Positions 37,972-45,166 of a stretch of DNA of 64,000 bases are shown here, in pieces. The notes beneath the pieces are model-generated. The model worked only from the letters and a program-made list of their open reading frames with translations, made no database searches and had not been told where the DNA came from. Position numbers and translations under genes: made by a program. The stretch is from Micromonospora ferruginea (GTDB lineage Bacteria > Actinomycetota > Actinomycetes > Mycobacteriales > Micromonosporaceae): the NCBI RefSeq assembly GCF_013694245.2, contig NZ_CP059322.2, positions 3,603,001 through 3,667,000 of the forward strand. Direction: 5' to 3'. Position 1 is the first letter of the stretch, and every line of letters begins with the position of its first letter.

Positions 37972-38047
37972 CGTCGATCTTGCACTTTCGGCCCACGAAA
38001 TGCCCGTTCAGCCCCGATATGAACGGGCCACAACTGCAAGATCGACG
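37972..38047. repeat. nested hairpin repeat with GATCTTGCA arms
   Basis: Outer arms CGTCGATCTTGCA (37972-37984) and TGCAAGATCGACG (38035-38047) are exact complements. Inside is a second hairpin, GCCCGTTCA (38002-38010) with TGAACGGGC (38020-38028). The element is AT-richer than its surroundings and sits at the left end of the 1.17-kb gene-free region 37871-39039. Confidence 0.7.
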
Positions 38048-38064
38048 AGGATGGCCGAGCGCGG

Positions 38065-38671
38065 TGGAGCGCCATGGCTGTCTGCGCGGGCGTGAGACAG
38101 CCGTGGTGTTCCAGTGACGCCACACTGGACCGGCGAGTAAACACCACGGCTGTCTGCGCGAACCTGAAACACCCATAGCGTTCCAGTCACGCCACGCTGG
38201 GCCGGCGAGTGAACGCCACGGCTGTCTGCACGACGCTGAAACACCCATAGCGTTCCAGTCACGCCACACTGGGTCGACGAGTGAACGCCACGGCTGTCTG
38301 CGCGGGCCTGAGACATCCATAGCGCTCCAGTGACGCTCCGATGGGCCGGTGGGTGGAACGTCCTGGCTGTCTGCGCGGGCCTGAGACATCCCTGGTGTTC
38401 CAGCGGTCGTCCGGTCGGCTGGTGGGTGGAACGCCAGTGCGGTCTGCCAGGGCCTGAGGCACGCATGGTGTTCCAGTGACGCCCCGATGGGCTGATGGGT
38501 GGGACGCCATGGGTGTCAACGCGGACCTGAGACACCCACAGCGTTCCGGTGACGCTCCGAGGGGCCGGTGAGTGGAACGCCATGGGTGTCAACGCGAGCC
38601 TGAGGCGCCCATGGTGTTCCAGTGACGCTTCCGGCGGGTTGGTGGGTGGGACGTCGTGGGTGTCTGGCGGG
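38065..38671. repeat. array of about nine 72-74 bp hairpin units
   Basis: A block anchored on CTGTCTG or GTGTC recurs at about 38078, 38150, 38222, 38294, 38367, 38440, 38513, 38586 and 38660, steps of 72-74 bp. Each unit is itself an inverted repeat of the form GACACCCATAGCGTTCCA ... TGGAACGCCATGGGTGTC around a ~20-base GC-rich loop. Copies differ by many substitutions and the period is not a multiple of three. It contains no gene. Confidence 0.8.
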
Positions 38672-38821
38672 CCGGGATGCGCCCGTGGGGTTCGGGTTGC
38701 GCGTCGGGTTGACCGGATGGGGGCGAGGCACCCGGGGATCTGACCGGGTGTGTCGGGTGGGCGGGGTGTCCGGTTCGGTGGTGGTGGGTGGCACTCTGGC
38801 GGCGGAATCGGGGCGGGGTGC

Positions 38822-39030
38822 GGGGCGTTGTAACCCGGTGAACGACCGAGGAAGGCAAGCCCCGCACCCCCGAGCCCTCGGGGAATGACGGTGGCCGGCC
38901 GGTCGTTACACACACTCCCGGCCCCGCGACGAGCCCCGCGCTCCGCGCCCACGCCGGAAACCCCTGACCTTTCTGAGCGCCTGACGGTGCCCGCACCCCC
39001 GCCCCGCGAGGGTGTGTTGACCCCGAATGG
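38822..39030 (+). ncRNA. structured leader, possible c-di-AMP (ydaO) riboswitch
   Basis: About 210 bases before a secreted cell-wall-type gene contain several pairings: AACGACCG (38841-38848) with CGGTCGTT (38900-38907), and CCCGAG with CTCGGG near 38869-38882. GTAACCCGGTGAACG followed by GAGGAAGGC resembles what I remember of actinobacterial ydaO leaders, which commonly control Rpf and other wall hydrolases. The identification rests on context and memory, not on an alignment. Confidence 0.42.
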
Positions 39031-39039
39031 AGCCCCCTC

Positions 39040-39585
39040 ATGAACACGATCCTGCGTAAGAGCATTCTGGGTATTGCTGGTCTGGCCTTCACCGGTGGTG
39101 TGTTCGCCGGTCCGATCGCCGCGCACGCCGACACCGCGCATGCCGCCGGCAAGCCGGTGACGGCCACCGTGCAGGGTGAGCAGTCGACCATCGCGCTCAA
39201 CGGTGAGCAGACCGCCAACGTGAAGGCGATCATCGCCGCGACGAAGAAAGCCGGCCTGCCCGAGCGGGCCGCGGTCATCTCGATCGCCACCAGCCTGCAG
39301 GAGTCGAAGCTGGAGAACCTCGGCCACCTCGGCGACCGCAACGACCATGACTCGCTGGGTCTGTTCCAGCAGCGCCCCTCCAGTGGTTGGGGCACGCCGG
39401 AGCAGATCACCGACCCCGAGCACTCCACCCTCGCGTTCCTCAAGGGCCTCAAGCAGGTCGACGGCTGGCAGGACATGCCCCTGACCGACGCCGCGCAGAC
39501 CGTGCAGGTCTCCGCCTACCCCGACGCCTACGCCCAGTGGGAGAAGCAGGCCACCGACCTCGTCGCCCAGCACTGGACCAAGTAA
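39040..39585 (+). CDS. secreted lysozyme-like/transglycosylase-like protein
   Basis: A 181-residue exported protein. The signal peptide ends near AHA-D (about residue 30). The mature part contains AAVISIATSLQESKLENLGH, whose Glu sits where lytic transglycosylases and actinobacterial NLP/P60 companions have theirs, then DHDSLGLFQQRPSSGWGTPE and the repeated hydrophobic pattern to QVSAYPDAYAQWE. Such proteins occur as free wall-associated proteins or as N-terminal parts of hydrolases. Catalysis is not proven. The long structured leader suggests control at RNA level. Confidence 0.78.
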   Translation: MNTILRKSILGIAGLAFTGGVFAGPIAAHADTAHAAGKPVTATVQGEQSTIALNGEQTANVKAIIAATKKAGLPERAAVISIATSLQESKLENLGHLGDRNDHDSLGLFQQRPSSGWGTPEQITDPEHSTLAFLKGLKQVDGWQDMPLTDAAQTVQVSAYPDAYAQWEKQATDLVAQHWTK

Positions 39586-39593
39586 GCGCGAAG

Positions 39594-39625
39594 AAGGCCG
39601 GCACCCCGAAACGGGTGCCGGCCTT
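39594..39625. terminator. bidirectional terminator
   Basis: A perfect 13-bp stem, AAGGCCGGCACCC with GGGTGCCGGCCTT, loop CGAAAC, between convergent genes ending at 39585 and 39639. Confidence 0.82.
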
Positions 39626-39638
39626 CACGCGTACCCGG

Positions 39639-41282
39639 TCAAGGGGCCAGGACGAACGTCCACGTGGTGGTGGTCGTGCTGGCCGCCGCGCCGGTCGCGG
39701 CGAGACCGCCGTAGCTGCCGGCCGGGACGCTGCTCGCCGAGTCGGCGAGCAGCCCGGTCACCCGGCCGCCGCCGGTCTGCGAGCTGTTGCTGCGGACCGA
39801 GACCCCGGCCGGCGGGGTGAGCGCGGTGGAGGCGGCGTCACCGTGCATCCAGTACGACACGGCCCAGCTCTGCCCGGCGGTCACCGGCGCGTAGGGGGTG
39901 GTCCGGACGGCGGTGCTGGCCGGGTCGGTGGCCCGGGCGAACACCGGCGCGCCCGGGGCGGCCCCCCGGTACGCGGCCACCACCAGGTTGCCCTTCGCCT
40001 GACTGTCCAGCGCCACCCGGACCGCGGTGCCCGCGTCGCCGGCCGTCGCGGTCTTCCACCAGGCGGTGGTGGTGGCGTAGCCGCCGTCGAACCGGTCGAG
40101 GCGGTTCCACCCGGTCACCCCGGTCGGCTCGCCGGTGCCGGTGTGGGTGTTCTGGCTGAGCAGGAGCAGCAGCGTGTCGCCGGGTTGCACGGCGGGCGGG
40201 ACGGTCACCGTGTGGCTGGTCCAGTTGGCGTTCGCGGTGTCCTGGCCGACGAAGGAGATCCGCTCCGGCACCGGTGCGACGGTGACGTCGACGGTCACGA
40301 CGCCGGTGGCGCCCCGGTCGTCGGTGACGGTGAGCGTGACCGGGTAGGTGCCGGCCGCCGCGTACGTGTGGGAGGTGGTCGGCACGGAGACGGTGCCCGC
40401 GGTGGAGCCGTCGCCGAAGTCCCAGCGGTGGTCCTGGATCGCGCCGTCGGCGTCGGTGGAACCGGCGGCGGAGAACGTGCAGACCAGGCCGGCGCAGGTG
40501 GGTGCCAGGTCGGCCACCGGCGCCTGGTTGGCCGGGCCGCCCGACCCCTTGAGGATCTTCACGTAGTCGATGTCACCGGCGAAGTAGTCGCAGGTCACCT
40601 TCGTACCGTCGCACTGGCTCTTGCCGCCGGCGGAGAGCTGCCAGGTGTTGGCGATGGTGCCGGTCGGCCCGTTCAGCCGGCTGGTGCGCACCCCGTCGAC
40701 GTACATCTCCACGTAGGCGGAGGTGCGGTTGCAGGTGACCGTGTGCCACTGGCCGTCGGCGATGGGCACGTCGGTGTAGCCGGTGCGCGAGGCGCCGTCG
40801 CCGCCGCGGAACAGGCACTTCGGCTTGCCGCCCGGCGCCTCGAACTTCCAGTAGCCGCCGGTGGTGTTGCCCTGTCCCTTCTGGAGGATGTTCCCGAAGG
40901 AGTACGTGGTCCGGTAGCGGATGGTCACCGAGAAGTCGCCGGCGTCCGGGTTGAGGTCGGTGCTGTGCGGCACCAGGTCCACGTGGCCCGGCACGTACTC
41001 CTGGTCGGTGGGCAGGTGGGTGGCGAAGCGGTGGCCGGTCGCCCCGGCGTAGATCGCGCCGGTGACCACCTCGCCGCCGACCGTGCCGTGCCGCCCGCTG
41101 CCGCTGCTGTCCTTGAGCACGGTCGACGCCGCCGGCTCGTCCATGCTCCAGAACGCCACGGTCCGGGTCGCGGTGGCCTGCGCGGGCGCGGCTCCCGCCG
41201 TCACCCCGGCCGCGGCGACGACCGCCGCCACGCCCAGCCGGGCGGCCGTCCGCCGCCATCGTCCCTGCCCGATCGTCCGCAT
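39639..41282 (-). CDS. secreted LamG-PKD protein
   Basis: A 547-residue secreted protein starting at ATG 41282 after GGGAGGCGG. The signal ends near AQA-T (about residue 36). Residues about 38-240 form a LamG/concanavalin-like domain (TVAFWSMDEP, SFGNILQKGQGN, DGQWHTVTCNR, YVEMYVDGVRTSRLNG). A PKD domain follows (about 250-338: DHRWDFGDGSTAGT, HTYAAAGTYPVTLTVTDDRG). The last ~205 residues are a beta-rich region (ISFVGQDTANANWTSHTVTV) seen in many actinobacterial extracellular proteins. No catalytic motif is visible; it may bind glycans. The longer open frame upstream runs into tRNA genes and is not real. Confidence 0.82.
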   Translation of the reverse strand: MRTIGQGRWRRTAARLGVAAVVAAAGVTAGAAPAQATATRTVAFWSMDEPAASTVLKDSSGSGRHGTVGGEVVTGAIYAGATGHRFATHLPTDQEYVPGHVDLVPHSTDLNPDAGDFSVTIRYRTTYSFGNILQKGQGNTTGGYWKFEAPGGKPKCLFRGGDGASRTGYTDVPIADGQWHTVTCNRTSAYVEMYVDGVRTSRLNGPTGTIANTWQLSAGGKSQCDGTKVTCDYFAGDIDYVKILKGSGGPANQAPVADLAPTCAGLVCTFSAAGSTDADGAIQDHRWDFGDGSTAGTVSVPTTSHTYAAAGTYPVTLTVTDDRGATGVVTVDVTVAPVPERISFVGQDTANANWTSHTVTVPPAVQPGDTLLLLLSQNTHTGTGEPTGVTGWNRLDRFDGGYATTTAWWKTATAGDAGTAVRVALDSQAKGNLVVAAYRGAAPGAPVFARATDPASTAVRTTPYAPVTAGQSWAVSYWMHGDAASTALTPPAGVSVRSNSSQTGGGRVTGLLADSASSVPAGSYGGLAATGAAASTTTTTWTFVLAP

Positions 41283-41458
41283 GTGACCGCCTCCCTGCGT
41301 ATCGGGCCTCACCCTGACACGCGGCGGTCCACGGCTCCATAACCCGCACGGTGGAGGGGTGGCCGGCTGTCGGTGCCGTGTGGTGACCGATGTGGCCGGT
41401 GCCGACACCGGCCGGCGGGGAACGCTCGCCGATCCGGCGGCGGAGAAGTGATCTTCGG

Positions 41459-41530
41459 TGGGCGATACTGGGTTTGAACCAGTGACCTCTTCCGTGTCAA
41501 GGAAGCGCGCTCCCACTGCGCCAATCGCCC
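41459..41530 (-). tRNA. tRNA-Val (anticodon GAC), copy 1
   Basis: The minus strand folds as a cloverleaf with acceptor GGGCGAT/ATCGCCC, anticodon loop CTTGACACG and T arm GGTTCAAACCC. The 3' CCA is not encoded. The sequence is identical to the copy at 44026. Confidence 0.93.
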
Positions 41531-41543
41531 GGGGCAGTTCGCG

Positions 41544-41616
41544 AGCGGACGACGGGATTCGAACCCGCGACCCTCACCTTGGCAAGGTGATGCGCTACCA
41601 GCTGCGCTACGTCCGC
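41544..41616 (-). tRNA. tRNA-Gly (anticodon GCC), copy 1
   Basis: Acceptor GCGGACG/CGTCCGC, anticodon loop CTTGCCAAG, T arm GGGTTCGAATCCC. The 3' CCA is not encoded. Identical to the copy at 44214; 13 bp from the tRNA-Val. Confidence 0.93.
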
Positions 41617-41765
41617 GTCGCCGCCGACTCGCGTCGGCGACAGGACGAACTCTACCCGACGCCAAGATCGCCCCGCGACAGCCCCCCGCGCGGCGGGATT
41701 GCGCTGCTCGTCGCCGGGGTACTGACCGACACGACAGCACAACCACCCCCCTGAAGGAGGCTGTC

Positions 41766-42014
41766 GTGGGTATCGGTACGAGCATCTTCCTGATCGCGGT
41801 CGGCGCGATCCTCACGTTCGCGCTCAACGCCAGCGTCGGCGGGGTCGACCTCGACGTCGTCGGCTGGATCCTGATGGCGGCCGGCGTGCTCGGCCTGATC
41901 ATGACGACGCTGGTCTGGGGCCGGCGCCGCCAGGTGGTCACCACCACCGCCGCCGAGCAGCCGGTGGAGTACCGCCGGGTCGAGGAGCGCCGGGACGTCG
42001 CCCCGCCGATGTGA
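41766..42014 (+). CDS. DUF6458 small membrane protein
   Basis: An 82-residue protein; GTG 41766 follows AAGGAGG. Two hydrophobic helices (SIFLIAVGAILTFALNA and VVGWILMAAGVLGLIMTTLVW) are separated by SVGGVDLDVVG, and a charged tail (RRRQVV ... EYRRVEERRDV) follows. This is the DUF6458 pattern, widespread in actinomycetes and of unknown function. It lies between the two tRNA clusters. Confidence 0.85.
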   Translation: MGIGTSIFLIAVGAILTFALNASVGGVDLDVVGWILMAAGVLGLIMTTLVWGRRRQVVTTTAAEQPVEYRRVEERRDVAPPM

Positions 42015-42058
42015 TCCGCACCGGGGGCCGACGGAGCTGATCGGTCCCCGAGCACCGA

Positions 42059-42095
42059 CCCGGACGGGGACGCCACCGCGGCGTCCCCGTCCGGG
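42059..42095. terminator. bidirectional terminator
   Basis: A perfect 15-bp stem, CCCGGACGGGGACGC with GCGTCCCCGTCCGGG, loop of 7, followed by TTT on the plus strand. It separates the convergent genes ending at 42014 and 42104. Confidence 0.82.
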
Positions 42096-42103
42096 TTTCC
42101 GGG

Positions 42104-42922
42104 TCAGTCCCGCATCAGCGCGTTGATCGTGCCGTAGTCGAGGGCGTCGGTCAGCGCGTCGTAGGTCCCGGCGCCGAACGCCTCCGCCGCCGCCCGCCGG
42201 GCCACCGCGTACGCCGCCTCGGCGACCGCCGACCCGAGGCTGACCCGGGCCACCCCGAGCCGGGCCAGCTCGGCGATCGGCGGCGCGCCCGGCCCGGCCA
42301 GCACGTTCAGCGGTGCGGGAACGGCCGCCACCAGCGCCGCCACGGTCTCCGGGTCGACCGTCCCCGGCACGAAGATGCCGTCCGCTCCGGCGGCCAGGTA
42401 CGCCTCGGCGCGCGCCACCGTCTCGGGCACCCCGCCGGCGCCGCGCAGGAACGTGTCGACCCGCGCGTTGACGTACAGCGGGATGCCGGCGCGGTCGGCG
42501 GCGGCCCGGACCGCGGCGAGGCGGGCGCACTGGTCGTCGACCGGACGCAGCGGCCCGTTCCCGTCGTGCCGCGCGTCCTCCACGTTCACCCCGACCGCGC
42601 CCGCGTCGAGCACCGCCGTCACGGTCTCGGCCACCTCGTCGGGGGTGTCGCCGTACCCGGCCTCGATGTCGGCGGTGACCGGCAGCCGCACCGCGGCGGC
42701 GACCAGCCGGATCACGTCGACGGCCTGGTCGCGGGCGAGCGCGTCGCCGTCGGGCGCGCCGCGGCTCCAGGCGACGCCGGCGCTGGTGGTGGCGACCGCG
42801 CGGGCGCCGGCGGCGGCCACGATCCGGGCGCTCGCCGCGTCCCACGCGTTGACCAGGACCAACGGCTCGCCGGGTCGGTGGAGGCTACGGAATTGCTGGG
42901 CGAGGGTCTGCTGCTCGTTCAG
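42104..42922 (-). CDS. isocitrate lyase/PEP mutase family protein
   Basis: About 272 residues. FRSLHRPGEPLVLVNAWDAA, TTSAGVAWSRG, LPVTADIEAGYG, GVNVEDARH and VNARVDTFLRG form the TIM barrel with the Asp/Glu metal ligands of the PEP mutase/isocitrate lyase superfamily, acting on C-C or C-P bonds of small 2-oxoacids. Homology begins at LNEQQTLAQQF, where no ATG, GTG or TTG is available, so the start is probably CTG at 42922, or the annotation may be off. The divergent ArsR-type gene and its palindrome control region lie immediately upstream. Confidence 0.8.
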   Translation of the reverse strand: MNEQQTLAQQFRSLHRPGEPLVLVNAWDAASARIVAAAGARAVATTSAGVAWSRGAPDGDALARDQAVDVIRLVAAAVRLPVTADIEAGYGDTPDEVAETVTAVLDAGAVGVNVEDARHDGNGPLRPVDDQCARLAAVRAAADRAGIPLYVNARVDTFLRGAGGVPETVARAEAYLAAGADGIFVPGTVDPETVAALVAAVPAPLNVLAGPGAPPIAELARLGVARVSLGSAVAEAAYAVARRAAAEAFGAGTYDALTDALDYGTINALMRD

Positions 42923-42959
42923 CCGGCCAGTCTCGGTGGGCCGGGCCGCCCGCCGTAAT

Positions 42960-42979
42960 GTTTCAGTCCTGGCTGAAAC
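42960..42979. promoter_or_regulatory. GTTTCAG palindrome operator
   Basis: GTTTCAG (42960-42966) and CTGAAAC (42973-42979) are perfect arms around TCCTGG, centred in the 69 bp between divergent genes. The ArsR-type protein encoded downstream is the likely binder. Confidence 0.65.
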
Positions 42980-42991
42980 GAAGGGGGCGGC

Positions 42992-43972
42992 GTGGTCGCT
43001 ATCGGGCTGTCGGCGGGCGCGGTGGCGCGGGTCCGGTTCGCGCTGTCCGGCCTGTGGGAGGTGATGGCCGGCATCCGGGTGCTCCGCGATCCCGGCCGGC
43101 ACGCGATCCACCTGCCGTGGGTCGCCCGGGTCCGGCCGAGGCTGGCCGAGGCGGGGCTGCTCGACGGCGCGGACGCCCTGTTGTGGCGGCTGGTCCCGCC
43201 GGCGCCGGGCTACCTGCCGGACTTCCTCACCCCGCCGCCGGCCGGCCTGGACCCGGACCTGGCCGAGGAACTGGCCACGCTGCGCGCCACCCCGCCGGCG
43301 GCGGTCCGCGCCGACCTCGACCTGCTGCCGGGCCCGCGACCGGCGGCGGTGAGCGCCCTGTACGCCGACCCGGCCGCCGGGCTGGCCCGGCTGGCGGGCG
43401 AGGTGGAGGCCTACTGGCGGCTGGCCGTCGCGCCGGACTGGCCGCGCATCCGGGCGGTGCTCGACGCCGACGTCTTCCACCGGGCCCGCCGGATGGCGAC
43501 GGACGGCGCCGCCGGGCTCCTCAACGACCTGCACGAACGGGTCCGCTGGGAGGGCGACGCCCTGCTGGTCGGCCAGCGCCACTGCACGGCGCCGGACGTG
43601 CCGGCCGGCGGTGGTCTGGTGCTGGTGCCCTCGGTGTTCGTCTGGCCGTCGGTGCTGAGCATCGCGGCCGGCGACGTCTCGCAGCTCGCCTACCCGGCGC
43701 GCGGCGTCGGCACCCTGTGGGAGACGCCGGTGCGCGCGCCGGACGCGTTGGGCGCGGTGCTGGGGCGAGGCCGGGCGCGGCTGCTGGCCGCGCTGGACGC
43801 ACCCCGGTCGACCACGGAGCTGTCCCGGCGCACCGGGCTCTCGCCGGCCGGGGTTTCGCAGCACCTCACCGCGTTGCGGGCCGCCGGCCTGGTGGTGACC
43901 CGGCGGCAGGGCCGGTCACAGCTCAGCAGCCGGACGGCGGTGGCGGATGCGCTGGTGGGCGCGTCGGGGTGA
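42992..43972 (+). CDS. ArsR-family winged-helix regulator with DUF5937-type N-terminus
   Basis: A 326-residue protein (GTG 42992, site AAGGGGG). The ~240-residue N-terminal part (GLSAGAVARVRFALSGLWEV, PPPAGLDPDLAEELATLR, PSVFVWPSVLSI) matches the DUF5937-type domain. A C-terminal ArsR winged helix follows: ARLLAALDAPRSTTELSRRT, GLSPAGVSQHLTALRAAGLV. This domain order is common in actinobacterial one-component regulators of unknown ligand. It is divergent from the PEP mutase-like gene, which it likely represses through the GTTTCAG palindrome. Confidence 0.87.
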   Translation: MVAIGLSAGAVARVRFALSGLWEVMAGIRVLRDPGRHAIHLPWVARVRPRLAEAGLLDGADALLWRLVPPAPGYLPDFLTPPPAGLDPDLAEELATLRATPPAAVRADLDLLPGPRPAAVSALYADPAAGLARLAGEVEAYWRLAVAPDWPRIRAVLDADVFHRARRMATDGAAGLLNDLHERVRWEGDALLVGQRHCTAPDVPAGGGLVLVPSVFVWPSVLSIAAGDVSQLAYPARGVGTLWETPVRAPDALGAVLGRGRARLLAALDAPRSTTELSRRTGLSPAGVSQHLTALRAAGLVVTRRQGRSQLSSRTAVADALVGASG

Positions 43973-43983
43973 CCCGGACGACC

Positions 43984-44019
43984 AAGAAGGCCGTGCCGAA
44001 TGATCGGCACGGCCTTCTT
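43984..44019. terminator. terminator between the ArsR gene and tRNA cluster
   Basis: A perfect 16-bp stem, AAGAAGGCCGTGCCGA with TCGGCACGGCCTTCTT, loop ATGA. It ends the ArsR gene and, from the other strand, the tRNA transcript. Confidence 0.82.
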
Positions 44020-44025
44020 CGCTGG

Positions 44026-44097
44026 TGGGCGATACTGGGTTTGAACCAGTGACCTCTTCCGTGTCAAGGAAGCGCGCTCCCACTGCGCCAATCGCCC
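44026..44097 (-). tRNA. tRNA-Val (anticodon GAC), copy 2
   Basis: Same 72 bases as at 41459-41530. Last in a three-tRNA transcript with Gly and Cys. Confidence 0.93.
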
Positions 44098-44108
44098 TCG
44101 TCAATGCG

Positions 44109-44179
44109 AGGTGGAGACGGGATTTGAACCCGTGTACACGGCTTTGCAGGCCGTTGCCTCGCCTCTCGGCCACTCCACC
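44109..44179 (-). tRNA. tRNA-Cys (anticodon GCA)
   Basis: Acceptor GGTGGAG/CTCCACC, anticodon loop CTGCAAA, T arm GGGTTCAAATCCC. It lies between tRNA-Gly and tRNA-Val; the first cluster lacks it. No encoded CCA. Confidence 0.92.
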
Positions 44180-44213
44180 GAGGTTGCCCCCGACATGCGT
44201 GGCGGCATCTCCG

Positions 44214-44286
44214 AGCGGACGACGGGATTCGAACCCGCGACCCTCACCTTGGCAAGGTGATGCGCTACCAGCTGCGCTACGTCCGC
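44214..44286 (-). tRNA. tRNA-Gly (anticodon GCC), copy 2
   Basis: Same 73 bases as at 41544-41616; first in the transcript. Confidence 0.93.
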
Positions 44287-44548
44287 ACGCCCCCGGCGTT
44301 TCCCGGTGACGGATGAGAACTTTAGCCGAGCGGAGGAACGGTTGCCAAATCGGATCCCCCTTCGGCGAGTCCGCCCGGAGGGGTGGGCGACCACCTGCCG
44401 GCTTCCTAGGAGCCTGGGTGGCATGCTTCCGTCGGGCCGCCGCAGGCGTGCTCACCTGCGGATCCTGGCCGGCGGGCGGAGTGTCCGGCATCCGACTGTG
44501 CTACCGCCGACCGGCCGGTCCGGTAACTCCTCGTGGTCATTCGGATGG

Positions 44549-44559
44549 GTTACCGTAAC
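44549..44559. promoter_or_regulatory. GTTACCGTAAC palindrome at the TetR start
   Basis: The 11-bp palindrome GTTACCGTAAC ends 4 bp before the GTG start of the TetR gene, in a position suited to autoregulation. It may also include a -10 element. Confidence 0.45.
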
Positions 44560-44563
44560 GGGC

Positions 44564-45166
44564 GTGACGAGACGAGCCGCCGAGATCCGCCTGGATGCGC
44601 TGCTGCGCACCGCCTGCGAGGTGATCGCGGAACGAGGGCTCGCCAACACCCGTACCGCCGACGTGGCGGAGGCCGCCGGGGTCAGCCAGGCGCTCGTCTT
44701 CTACCACTTCGCCACCAAGGACCGCCTGCTCGCGCAGGCCTTCGCGTACGCCGTCGAGCAGGACCTGGCCCGGCTCGACGCGGTGCTCCGCTCCTCCGCG
44801 CCGCCGCTGGCCAAGCTGCGCCGGATGCTCCGCCTCTACGCGCCGACCGGCCGGTCCACCTCCTGGTCGATGTGGATCGACGGCTGGGCCGAGTCGATGC
44901 GCACCCCCGAGCTGGAGAAGCTCTCCCGCCGCCTCGACCTGCGCTGGCGGCAGGATCTCGCCACGGTGATCGCCGACGGGGTGGCCGACGGCACGTTCGA
45001 CTGCCCCGACCCGGCCGGCGCCGCCTGGCGGATCAGCGCCGTGATGGACGGCCTGGCCGTGCAGCTCGCGGTGCACGAGCGGGTGATCACCCGCCGGCAG
45101 ATCGCCGAGTGGGTCCGGCTGGTCGCGGCGCGGGAGCTGAGCCTGGAGCCGAGCCAGCTCGACTGA
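44564..45166 (+). CDS. TetR-family regulator
   Basis: A 200-residue regulator starting at GTG 44564 (VTRRAAEIRLDALLRTACEV); upstream in-frame starts run through non-coding sequence. The HTH is about 24-46 (TRTADVAEAAGVSQALVFYH), then FATKDRLLAQAF. The C-terminal part (WSMWIDGWAESMRTPELEKL, VADGTFDCPDP, DGLAVQLAVHERV) is the BetI/TetR_C_6 type. Its last 80 bp overlap the convergent AlkB gene. It may control that gene; the AlkB promoter has its own palindrome. Confidence 0.86.
   Translation: MTRRAAEIRLDALLRTACEVIAERGLANTRTADVAEAAGVSQALVFYHFATKDRLLAQAFAYAVEQDLARLDAVLRSSAPPLAKLRRMLRLYAPTGRSTSWSMWIDGWAESMRTPELEKLSRRLDLRWRQDLATVIADGVADGTFDCPDPAGAAWRISAVMDGLAVQLAVHERVITRRQIAEWVRLVAARELSLEPSQLD

Noticed and set aside
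37871..38389. An upstream extension of the epimerase gene through the hairpin array
   Set aside because: The Rossmann motif starts at residue 1 with ATG 37870, and the added frame is just repeat sequence with a period that is not a multiple of three.
38065..38671. A CRISPR array, suggested by the regular 72-74 bp steps
   Set aside because: The units are diverged along their whole length, are themselves inverted repeats and show no constant repeat with variable spacers. No cas gene is in the window.
44564..45166. The TetR gene as a certain regulator of alkB
   Set aside because: The two genes are convergent and the operator-like palindrome before alkB differs from the one before the TetR gene (GTTACCGTAAC), so the link is kept only as a possibility.
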